The notes beneath the pieces were generated by a model. It was not told the DNA's origin. It was given only the letters and a program-made list of their open reading frames with translations, and made no database searches. 64,000 bases of DNA from Duganella sp. Root1480D1. GTDB taxonomy: Bacteria; Pseudomonadota; Gammaproteobacteria; Burkholderiales; Burkholderiaceae_D. Within the stretch, counting starts at the first letter, position 1; every line of letters begins with the position of its first letter. Location of the stretch: contig NZ_LMFZ01000045.1 in assembly GCF_001427305.1 (NCBI RefSeq), forward strand, positions 358,707-422,706. The letters are read 5' to 3'. The position numbers and the translations under genes are program-made. Positions 17,980 to 26,087 of this stretch are shown here, one piece after another.

Positions 17980-19967
17980 TTCACCTCCAGTTCAAACCCG
18001 TTGGCAGGCAGATCGTCTGCACTGAACAGATTAATGAAAGGCGCGTCGGCCCAGGCATAGCGCACTTTGCTTGCACTTCCTGTCGCGGCGCCATGCAGGG
18101 TGACCGTATCGCCCTTGGCGGTCGCGTGGGCGTATTTGCACACCTTATTCGCGCAGACTTCGAAACCAATCGCCGTATCCGAGGAATAGGTGCGCAAGCC
18201 CCCGTTGGTGTCGGTGAACCGGACCACGATATCCTTCCCGCTACGGCTTGCCGAAACCGCCTGCGGTCCGCCCGGCGTGATTTTTTCGCCGTAAGCGACA
18301 ACCCGCGCCGCCCGCGCAAGGCGGGCGCCGACGATTGCCTTCTGGCCGGGATGGATGTCGGAGCGGTCCCCGAAGTCGAAGGTCACCGCCAGTCCCGCAT
18401 GGGGATCGTTGCGCACCGACACCGACTGCGCCTCGCGCAATTCGGCCCATGCCGAATAGCCAGGTGTGGTCGCCACCGAACCGAAAGCAGTCAGCTGGGC
18501 CACCACGAATGGCAGCTCGGGCTGCGCGAACGTCCTGCGCCAGTCGGCAAACAGCAGTGGCAGCAAGGTACGGTATTCCTGCGCGGCGCCGGCGTTCGCC
18601 TCGCCCTGGTACCAGGCTGCCAGCTTGAACCTGAAGCCCTGCATCGGTGCGATCATCCCGTTGTACAGCGTGGTGACGCTGGTCGGCGGCTCCCAGGGCG
18701 TCGGCGGCTGCGTCGCCTTGAGACGGGATCCAAGCTGGTATTTCCAGCGCGAGGGCAAAGCGATGCTGCTGCCGTCGGCAAATCGTAGCGCGCGCTGGTC
18801 GGCCGGGCTCACCAACCCACCGCCGTTATCGTCATCCAGCACGCGCACCGCAATCACATTCTTGCCCGGCTTGAGTACGCCCTTCGGCACCGGATAGTCG
18901 CGGCCCGACCACCAGTTGATACTGGCGCCGACACGCACTCCATTGACCCAGGTGGTGTCCGCGGTAGCGATCTGGCCAAGCAACAATTGCGCGCCGGCGT
19001 CAGCTTGCTGCGCAGTCAGCTCCACCGTGGCGCGGAACCAGACGACGCCTCGATGCCGGCTGACTTCCCTGATGGAAGATTCGCTCCAGCGTCCACCGGC
19101 CTCCATGCCGGGCCAGGCACTGTCGTCGAATTCCGGATTGACCCAGGCCAGTTGCACGCGGGCGCCCGGATCGACGCTGGCCCACCATGCTTCCTGGCGC
19201 TCTTCCTCAGCGCGCATCCCGGCTGCGGTGTCGGCGCCATAGGCATCCACCACGTCGAGCGCCTGCTGGTAGGTGCCAAGCTTGCGCATGGAGGCACCGC
19301 TGATCCAGCTCTGGATCGCGCTGCCGCCCCAACTGGCGTTGACGAAGCCTACCGGCACCTTGTACTGGCGGTGCAAGCTGCGCGCCATGTGATAGCAGAC
19401 GGCGGAAGCCTGGCCGGTAGTCTGCGGCCCCGCCACCTGCCATTGTGGGGCGGTCCTGAATTCTTCCTGCAGGACCGGCGAGGTTTCGCGCGCGATATTG
19501 GCGAAGCGGATCTGCGGGTTGGCCGAATACGTCACGTCCATCGGCGCATTGGTCGCATTTGCCATGGCCAGTTCCATGTTCGACTGGCCGCCGCACAGGA
19601 AGACGTCCCCGACCAGGATGTCGTTCAACGTCGTCGTGCCGCCACCCGTACTGGCACTCAGCGAAAAAGGGCCGCCAGCGGACAGGCCCGGCAACCGGGC
19701 GCGCCACTTGCCGCCGCTATCTGCTTTGGCCTGCACGGTTTCGCCGCCTAGCCTGACGGTAACAGAAGCTCCCGGCTGCGCCTTGCCCCAGGTTTCTATC
19801 GGCTGGTCGCGCTGCAGGACGGCATGGTCGCCGAAGATGGCCGCAAATGTCGGAACCTGTTCGGAGGCACCTGATGGCGCGCTTGCGGCAAACGCCAGGG
19901 CACCCAGCCCCACGAGTAATGTCCGCCTGGCGGGCCTGGCGCAATGCTTGTCTCTTTGCGATTTCAT
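17976..19967 (-). CDS. Sialate O-acetylesterase (SASA)-family carbohydrate esterase
   Basis: About 663-residue exported SGNH-fold esterase. It has a twin-arginine-like leader (RPARRTLLVGLGALAF), CGGQSNME with nucleophile Ser129, an inserted galactose-binding-like sandwich (about 270-400), and DIHPGQK supplying the C-terminal Asp/His. The family includes the xyloglucan acetylesterases of plant-glycan loci, so removal of O-acetyl groups from xyloglucan side chains is a reasonable inference. The start at 19967 (MKSQRDKHC) places the leader correctly; 34 extra in-frame codons upstream run into the promoter module. It is the first gene of the leftward operon to GH27. Confidence 0.84.
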   Translation of the reverse strand: MKSQRDKHCARPARRTLLVGLGALAFAASAPSGASEQVPTFAAIFGDHAVLQRDQPIETWGKAQPGASVTVRLGGETVQAKADSGGKWRARLPGLSAGGPFSLSASTGGGTTTLNDILVGDVFLCGGQSNMELAMANATNAPMDVTYSANPQIRFANIARETSPVLQEEFRTAPQWQVAGPQTTGQASAVCYHMARSLHRQYKVPVGFVNASWGGSAIQSWISGASMRKLGTYQQALDVVDAYGADTAAGMRAEEERQEAWWASVDPGARVQLAWVNPEFDDSAWPGMEAGGRWSESSIREVSRHRGVVWFRATVELTAQQADAGAQLLLGQIATADTTWVNGVRVGASINWWSGRDYPVPKGVLKPGKNVIAVRVLDDDNGGGLVSPADQRALRFADGSSIALPSRWKYQLGSRLKATQPPTPWEPPTSVTTLYNGMIAPMQGFRFKLAAWYQGEANAGAAQEYRTLLPLLFADWRRTFAQPELPFVVAQLTAFGSVATTPGYSAWAELREAQSVSVRNDPHAGLAVTFDFGDRSDIHPGQKAIVGARLARAARVVAYGEKITPGGPQAVSASRSGKDIVVRFTDTNGGLRTYSSDTAIGFEVCANKVCKYAHATAKGDTVTLHGAATGSASKVRYAWADAPFINLFSADDLPANGFELEVK

Positions 19968-19998
19968 TCTGTGCCGACTCTCGACTTGCTTGACTATG

Positions 19999-20070
19999 GC
20001 CATTGTGCGAGCGGCGCGAATGAAGCGGCAATTGCGAAAGTTAACAACCGGGCCAACGAAATTTCTCACC
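19999..20070 (-). promoter_or_regulatory. Conserved promoter/operator module A (esterase operon, beside GH29)
   Basis: Roughly 70 bp matching modules B (10863-10932) and C (31329-31400, opposite strand). GCCATTGTGC, CGGCAATTGCGAAA and AACGAAATTTC are the shared blocks. It lies between the divergent acetylesterase (start 19967) and GH29 (start 20164). Its orientation relative to the gene is the same as in B and C for the leftward operon, but it could also serve GH29. Confidence 0.65.
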
Positions 20071-20163
20071 CAGCCCGTAAAACACCCGGTATCGCTTGCC
20101 CGGTGCAGTGATTGAATTTAACCTGACCCGGATAATCAAAACCAACAGTCCGGAGCCTAAGCC

Positions 20164-21702
20164 ATGCCGAATCGCCGCGCCACGCTACTTGCGTTTGCCG
20201 CCCCACTACTTGCCCTGTCGATCCCGATCCACGCCGTCCAGGCGCAGGAGGAGCCCGTTCAATTGACCACGGTTCCCGGCCCATTCCATCCCGAGGCGGA
20301 GTCGCTTAAAACCTACAAGACGCCCGAGTGGTTCCGCGACGCCAAATTCGGCATCTGGTCGCATTGGGGGCCACAGTCCGTTCCGCGCGCAGGCGACTGG
20401 TACGCTCGCAATATGTACATCTACGGAACCGATCAATACAAACACCACCTGGAGCACTACGGCCACCCTTCCAAGTCGGGCTACAAGGACATCATCCCCT
20501 TGTGGAAAGCGGAAAAGTTCGAGCCGGATGCCTTGATGGCCTTGTACAAGAAGGCCGGCGCACGCTACTTCGTCAGCATGGGCGTCCACCATGATAACTT
20601 CGACCTGTGGGACTCGCGCTACCACGAGTGGAATGCCGTGAAAATGGGCCCCAAGCGCGATATCGTGGGTGACTGGAAGAAGGCCGCGCTGAAAGCCGGC
20701 CTGCGTTTCGGCGTATCGGAGCACCTGGGCGCCAGCTATGGCTGGTTCACGCCCAGCCATGGCTACGACCAGATCTGGCCGATGCTGGGCGTCGACTACG
20801 ACGGCGCCGATCCGAAATACGCCTCGCTTTACCATCGCGCGCATAACCAGCCATATCGCGGCTCGAGCGGCTGGTACACCACCGATACGCGCTTCCAGCA
20901 GGAGTGGTACCAGCGCATCACCGACCTGGTGACGCGCTATCAGCCCGACCTGCTCTATTCCGACGGCGGCCTGCCCTTCGGCCAGGTGGGCCGCAGTCTG
21001 GTGGCCAACTTCTACAATGCCAACCGCGCCAGCCATGGCGGCAAGCTGGAGGCGGTGTACAACCACAAGAACATCGGTTCTGGTGAATTCATCCGCGAAG
21101 CCGGAGTGCAGGACGTGGAACGCGGTGTCATGGAGGGTATCAATCCGCTGCCATGGCAAACCGACACCTCGATTGGCGACTGGTTCTACAGCGAAGGCTA
21201 CAAATACAAGACCACCGCCGAGGTTGTGCACATGCTGGCAGATATCGTCAGCAAGAACGGCAACCTGTTGCTGAACGTGGTGCAGTATCCTGACGGCAGC
21301 TTGCCACCCGAGCCAATGCAGTTCCTGAAGGAGATGGCGGCATGGATGTCGGTCAATGGCGATGCGATTTATGGCACGCGCCCCTGGAAGACTTTCGGTG
21401 AAGGGCCGACCAAAGCCACGTCCGGCCACTTCCAGGAAAACGCCGCGTACACGCCGCAGGACATCCGCTTCACAACGAAAGACGGGGCTCTCTACGCGAT
21501 CACTCTCGGCACGCCGACAGCGGCAGTGCGTATCCAGTCCCTGGGCCGCAAGGCGGGCCTTGAAACGCGGCCAGTGAAGGCGGTCTCCCTGTTGGGCAGC
21601 GCCACCCCGCTGCGCTGGGAGCAAAGCGATGAGGCACTGACGATCCAGTTGCCAGCCAGCCTGCCAACCCAAGTGGCTAGCAGCTTCCGGATCAGCTTCT
21701 AA
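20164..21702 (+). CDS. Alpha-L-fucosidase, glycoside hydrolase family 29
   Basis: 512-residue GH29 with a signal peptide (1-27). KFGIWSHWGP (61-70) and HHDNFDLWDS (142-151) are conserved barrel motifs, and LLYSDGG supplies the likely nucleophile Asp267. It releases L-fucose from non-reducing ends, for example from xyloglucan or other fucosylated plant glycans. The free fucose is then taken up by the FucP encoded at 5.6-7.0 kb. It is divergent from the acetylesterase operon; GGAG lies 9 bases before the ATG. About 175 bp without strong features separates it from GH74. Confidence 0.9.
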   Translation: MPNRRATLLAFAAPLLALSIPIHAVQAQEEPVQLTTVPGPFHPEAESLKTYKTPEWFRDAKFGIWSHWGPQSVPRAGDWYARNMYIYGTDQYKHHLEHYGHPSKSGYKDIIPLWKAEKFEPDALMALYKKAGARYFVSMGVHHDNFDLWDSRYHEWNAVKMGPKRDIVGDWKKAALKAGLRFGVSEHLGASYGWFTPSHGYDQIWPMLGVDYDGADPKYASLYHRAHNQPYRGSSGWYTTDTRFQQEWYQRITDLVTRYQPDLLYSDGGLPFGQVGRSLVANFYNANRASHGGKLEAVYNHKNIGSGEFIREAGVQDVERGVMEGINPLPWQTDTSIGDWFYSEGYKYKTTAEVVHMLADIVSKNGNLLLNVVQYPDGSLPPEPMQFLKEMAAWMSVNGDAIYGTRPWKTFGEGPTKATSGHFQENAAYTPQDIRFTTKDGALYAITLGTPTAAVRIQSLGRKAGLETRPVKAVSLLGSATPLRWEQSDEALTIQLPASLPTQVASSFRISF

Positions 21703-21876
21703 TACTGTGTAATTCTTTTCAACTTTCTGCACATTCCAAGTTTTATCGCCACGAATTCGAGAAATCGGGACCCGCTCCACTTAGTCTGGCCCGACGGGCC
21801 TGCCGGACAAGCCGTAACGAGCGGCCGCCGGCCCGTTCCCAACAAACTCGATTCGATTTTTTCTTGGAGATAAAGG

Positions 21877-24231
21877 ATGAAGAAACCAACCCTCGCCCTT
21901 GCCTGCGTGGTGGCCGCAATGATGGCCGCCTGCGGTGGCGGCAGCAGTCCGTCCGACCAGGCGCCGCAATTCGCCGCCACGGTAACCACCAGCAGTACGG
22001 CCAGCACCACCGGTACGCGCTGGATGAACGTCAAGTACGGCGGCAGCGGCTATGTACCCGGCCTGGTCTTTCACCCGACCAGCCCGGATGTGCTTTACGC
22101 GCGCACCGACATGGGCGGCAGCTATCGCTGGGATGCCGCCACATCGTCCTGGATCCCGATCACGGACGGTTTCGGCATCACCGAAGAATTCTTCAATGGC
22201 GCCGAAAGCATCGGCCTCGATCCGAACGATGACAAACGCGTCTACCTGGTGACGGGCATGTACGACTGGGCCGGTCGCAATGGCCGGCTCTACATTTCGA
22301 CCGACCGCGGCGACCACTGGACCCACGTCGACCTGCCATTCCGCGTGGGTTCCAATGATCCCGGCCGCGCCATCGGCGAGCGCCTGGTGGTCGATCCGAA
22401 CCAGTCCTCAGTCCTGTATTACGGCTCGCGTACCTCCGGCTTGTGGAGGAGCGCGGACTATGGCCAGACCTGGGCCCAGCTCACGTCCTTGTCTTCGTTC
22501 CAGTACAGCAGCGACCAGATCCCTGCCCTGCCAGGGCGCGCGTCGGGCGGTATCGAGGGCGTGCTGTTCGACACTTCGGGCACTGCTTCCGGCAGCGCCA
22601 CGCAGGCCATCTACACCACTGTGGCGCCTGACTACGCCAACGCTGCCGGGCTGAATTACAACCTGTACAAATCGAACGACGGCGGCGCCACCTGGACCGG
22701 CATCGCCACGCCGGTCAGCGGCTACCACATTCCCCACATGGTCCGCGCCAAGGACGGCATGATCTATATGGCGTTCACGCGCGACATGGGTCCCGGCGCC
22801 GGGGGCCCGGGCCGGCTCTACAAGTTCGACGGCGCCAACTGGACGCTGTTGAAAAGTTACGATACGGAGCAATGGGTCAACTTCGGCCTGGGCGGCCTGT
22901 CCGTTTCCGGTTCCGGCCCGACCACCCGTATTGCACTGGGCGTCACGAATTCCTGGGGCAACTGGCAGGGCCAGCCAATCGTCCAGCTCTCGGACGACGC
23001 GGGCTTGACCTGGCGTGAAATCTCCTCGATGACGCCGCACACCCCGTCCGAAGGAGATTTTTCCGGCTGGATCGACGATGTCGAGATCGACCCGAACAAC
23101 CCTGAGCGCATCCTGCACGTGTTCGGTGGCGGCGTCTGGGAAACCAGGAATGCCTCGGCGGCCAGCCCAAGCTGGAACCTGGCCGTGAACAGCCTCGAAG
23201 AAACCGCCACGCTGGCCCTGATGACGCCCCCCAAGGGCGCCAGCTATACACTGCTACGCAGCTCGGGCGACATCGGCACCCACGTACAGACCGAATTGCT
23301 GAAGAAGCCGACCCGCGGCCCGCTGGGCTGGTTCGGCAACGGTTTCAGCGCCGACATGGCCTGGTCAACGCCCTCCTACATCGCAGCCATCGGCAGCCCT
23401 GTATGGAATACGCCCAACGTCGCAGGTGGATACTCCAGCGACTCCGGCGTGACCTGGACAGCCTTTGCCGCCAACCACCCCGACGCCCTCGCCAACCAGG
23501 GCGGCGAGTCCAATATCGCCGTATCCAAGCCAGGCTTTATCGTATGGGCCCCGGCGAACTCCCGACCGGCCTACACCACCGATAAAGGGGCAACGTGGAC
23601 TTATACCAACCTGCCGGCCCTGAGCGCCGTCGGCATCAATCGCGGCTACCGAGTCGTCGCGGACCGCAAAAATCCGAACAAGGTGTATGCCTATAATTCG
23701 GGCGGCGCGTGGTGGAACCAGTGGTCCGACACCGCCCATTTCTGGACCTCGACCGACGGCGGCCACACTTTCACCGAGAGCACGTCGTTCATCGCCGCCG
23801 GCGCGCTGGTAGCGGACTTCGGCCATTCATCCGTGGCGGTCAACCCGAATGCCGAAGGCGATATCTGGGTCACCGATGGCTTCAGCGTCCTCCACTCCAC
23901 CGACTCCGGCGCCACCTGGACCAAGCTCGCGGCAACGGCCCCGGTCTGGGGCAGCAATCCAGGCTGGATGTACCCGGAAGTGTACGGCGCGACCTCGATC
24001 GCTCTGGGCAAGGCTCCTGCCGGCGCCACGTATTCGTCCTCGATCTACATCGTCGGCACGATCAATGGCGTGTGGGGCGTGCACCGTTCGGACGACGGCG
24101 GCGCGAACTGGCGCCGTATCAATGACGACAAGCACCAGTACGCCGGCCTTGGCAACCTGGCCGCCGACCAGTCGGTACCGGGACGCGTGTTCGCCAGCGC
24201 TGCCGGCCGCGGCGTCGTGTTCAGCTATTGA
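21877..24231 (+). CDS. Xyloglucanase lipoprotein, glycoside hydrolase family 74
   Basis: 784-residue lipoprotein with lipobox MAAC (Cys19). Two seven-bladed propellers are indicated by repeated BNR-type motifs such as S-x-D-x-G-x-x-W (STDRGDHW, SADYGQTW, SNDGGATW, STDSGATW). YARTDMGG places the first catalytic Asp at 78 and GWIDDVEID the second at about 400-401, as in known GH74 xyloglucan endo-glucanases. It should cut the beta-1,4-glucan backbone of xyloglucan at the cell surface. A good ribosome site (TTGGAGATAAAGG) precedes the ATG. A second, diverged GH74 is at 38750. Confidence 0.9.
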   Translation: MKKPTLALACVVAAMMAACGGGSSPSDQAPQFAATVTTSSTASTTGTRWMNVKYGGSGYVPGLVFHPTSPDVLYARTDMGGSYRWDAATSSWIPITDGFGITEEFFNGAESIGLDPNDDKRVYLVTGMYDWAGRNGRLYISTDRGDHWTHVDLPFRVGSNDPGRAIGERLVVDPNQSSVLYYGSRTSGLWRSADYGQTWAQLTSLSSFQYSSDQIPALPGRASGGIEGVLFDTSGTASGSATQAIYTTVAPDYANAAGLNYNLYKSNDGGATWTGIATPVSGYHIPHMVRAKDGMIYMAFTRDMGPGAGGPGRLYKFDGANWTLLKSYDTEQWVNFGLGGLSVSGSGPTTRIALGVTNSWGNWQGQPIVQLSDDAGLTWREISSMTPHTPSEGDFSGWIDDVEIDPNNPERILHVFGGGVWETRNASAASPSWNLAVNSLEETATLALMTPPKGASYTLLRSSGDIGTHVQTELLKKPTRGPLGWFGNGFSADMAWSTPSYIAAIGSPVWNTPNVAGGYSSDSGVTWTAFAANHPDALANQGGESNIAVSKPGFIVWAPANSRPAYTTDKGATWTYTNLPALSAVGINRGYRVVADRKNPNKVYAYNSGGAWWNQWSDTAHFWTSTDGGHTFTESTSFIAAGALVADFGHSSVAVNPNAEGDIWVTDGFSVLHSTDSGATWTKLAATAPVWGSNPGWMYPEVYGATSIALGKAPAGATYSSSIYIVGTINGVWGVHRSDDGGANWRRINDDKHQYAGLGNLAADQSVPGRVFASAAGRGVVFSY

Positions 24232-24282
24232 TGATCGCGCCGGCACTGCCGGCGCATCACCCACCATTTCCTGGAGAATGAC

Positions 24283-24864
24283 ATGAAATTCAGCACCTTC
24301 ATCGCCGCCGTCGTGCTTGGCGCGGCAGCGAGCAGCGCCAGTGCAGCGGTCCTCAGTTTCGACAGCCTTACCGAGATGATGTACGGCGACGGCTTCCCGC
24401 TGGCCGCCAATATGAGCTATGACGGGACAGACCTGAGCTATGTGGAATCCGGCTTCAAACTGACCCTGCACGCCCCGAACGCAGCCCCCGGCACGGCCAA
24501 CATCGGCACCGGCACCTTCGAGCCCCAGACTTTCAACTGGCACGATGGCCTGGACAACGGTTCCGACACCTACGTCACCCTCACTCGCGTCGGGGGCGGC
24601 CTGTTCAACCTGGCAAGTTTCGATTACCTCACCGACGCAAGCGATGTTTCGGCGGACGGCAACCTGCTCGGCGTCATCCAGGATGCAGGCACCTGGACCA
24701 CGGCACTTGCCGGCATCACCGAACTGCGACTGAGCTCTGGCGCATTCAATCAGATCGACAACGTCGAAGTCGATGCCGCGGCAAAAGCCGTACCGCTTCC
24801 CGGCACATTGCTGCTGATGCTGGGCGGCTTGGCCGCCGCTGGCCTGGCGCGCCGTCGCGCCTGA
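24283..24864 (+). CDS. PEP-CTERM-like exported protein
   Basis: 193-residue protein with a signal peptide (1-21), a Gly/Thr-rich beta-type middle and a C-terminal sorting signal: VPLPGTLLLML, a hydrophobic stretch and the basic end ARRRA. Such tails are processed by exosortases; the usual VPEP is here VPLP, a common variant. No exosortase is in the window. The middle part has no recognisable catalytic motif. It sits between GH74 and the DUF5009-type gene, 51 bp after the former and 6 bp before the latter, so co-expression is likely. Function unknown; a glycan-binding or surface role is only a guess. Confidence 0.75.
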   Translation: MKFSTFIAAVVLGAAASSASAAVLSFDSLTEMMYGDGFPLAANMSYDGTDLSYVESGFKLTLHAPNAAPGTANIGTGTFEPQTFNWHDGLDNGSDTYVTLTRVGGGLFNLASFDYLTDASDVSADGNLLGVIQDAGTWTTALAGITELRLSSGAFNQIDNVEVDAAAKAVPLPGTLLLMLGGLAAAGLARRRA

Positions 24865-24870
24865 TCTCCC

Positions 24871-26070
24871 ATGGATGATGCTGAACTCCAGGTTGTGCCG
24901 CCACGCGCTGCACACGGCGGCGGCGCGGCGCGCTGGCAGGCGCTCGATTGGCTGCGGGGCCTCAGCATCATCGGCATGCTGTTGAATCTCACCCCTGGAG
25001 CGTGGGAAAAACAGTATGGATGGATGGTCCATGCCAAATGGGAAGGCGGCAACCTGGTAGACATGGTGGCGCCGGCTTTCCTGTTCTGCATCGGCGCCGC
25101 AATGCCCTTATCGCTGTCACATCGGATGAACATGGGACAATCGACCACAGCGCTCTGGCGCCACGGAATGTGGCGCGCCGCGATGCTGGTCGCACTGGGC
25201 CTGTTCCTGAACGCCTATCCCGGTTTTGACCTCGTTCATTTACGCATCCCCGGGGTGCTGCAGAAGATCGGACTGGCCTTCGCGCTGGCGCTCAGCCTCG
25301 TCCTGCTGACGATGCAGCGCCGGGCCGGCAGCACGCCGAAGTTCAGGCCTTACCTTCTACTCGGCGCCACGCTCTTTATCCTCTCTTCGCATTGGGCCCT
25401 GCTCTATTTTGTTCCGGTGCCAGGCTTCGGTGCGCCCCGCTTTGACCCGGTCGGCAGCTGGCCCGCGTACATCGACCGGAACGTGTTCACCGTCCCGCAT
25501 ATGTTCATCTGGTGGCCGGTCGAAGGCAAGGTGGTTTTCGACCCAGACGGTTTGCTCAACGCTTACACCAGCAGCGCCAGCGTATTGATTGGCGTCCTGG
25601 CCGGTCTCGCCCATATGAACGGTAAGCTCAAACGCCCCGCTGCAACGGCCTTTGCCACCGGCGCAGCATTGATCGTCGCGGCGCTGTTATTGAGCGGCAT
25701 CTGCCCGATCATCAAGAATATTTATACCGCTACCTTCGTGCTGTTCAGCGCCGGGTTCTCCTTGGCCCTGCTGGCCGTATTCAGCATCCTCGCCAACTGG
25801 CCACTAACCCACACGCTTCTGTTCCCGTTAAAGGTATACGGCGCCAACCCTCTACTGGCCTATGTGACCAGCTTTCTGCTAGCGCCGCTGCTCGATTACA
25901 GCTGGTACTTTCCGGGCGGCGCGGCTTCGATACGCAGCGCCAGCCAGGCCGCCTTGAGCGGCGTGTTCGATCCTTATGCAGCATCGCTCAGCTTCGGACT
26001 GATTTATCTCGTGTTCCAGTTCCTGATCCTGAAAGCCTGCTATCGGCGCCGCTGGATTCTTAAGCTCTAG
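24871..26070 (+). CDS. DUF5009/HGSNAT-like membrane acyltransferase
   Basis: 399-residue integral membrane protein with about 10-11 hydrophobic segments. RWQALDWLRGLSIIGMLL near the N-terminus (residues 21-38) and the loop NLVDMVAPAFLFCIGAAMPLS are typical of the heparan-alpha-glucosaminide N-acetyltransferase-like (NagX/DUF5009) family. Members move an acyl group across the membrane onto sugars or are uncharacterised genes in glycan loci. It is tightly linked to the PEP-CTERM gene upstream and to GH3 18 bp downstream. Its presence beside acetylesterases suggests handling of acetyl groups or sugar transport, but this is inference. Confidence 0.75.
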   Translation: MDDAELQVVPPRAAHGGGAARWQALDWLRGLSIIGMLLNLTPGAWEKQYGWMVHAKWEGGNLVDMVAPAFLFCIGAAMPLSLSHRMNMGQSTTALWRHGMWRAAMLVALGLFLNAYPGFDLVHLRIPGVLQKIGLAFALALSLVLLTMQRRAGSTPKFRPYLLLGATLFILSSHWALLYFVPVPGFGAPRFDPVGSWPAYIDRNVFTVPHMFIWWPVEGKVVFDPDGLLNAYTSSASVLIGVLAGLAHMNGKLKRPAATAFATGAALIVAALLLSGICPIIKNIYTATFVLFSAGFSLALLAVFSILANWPLTHTLLFPLKVYGANPLLAYVTSFLLAPLLDYSWYFPGGAASIRSASQAALSGVFDPYAASLSFGLIYLVFQFLILKACYRRRWILKL

Positions 26071-26087
26071 TCTAACCTCGACATTAC

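Noticed and set aside
20206..21780. 524-codon minus-strand frame opposite GH29
   Set aside because: Shadow of the GH29 gene, without signal peptide or known motifs.
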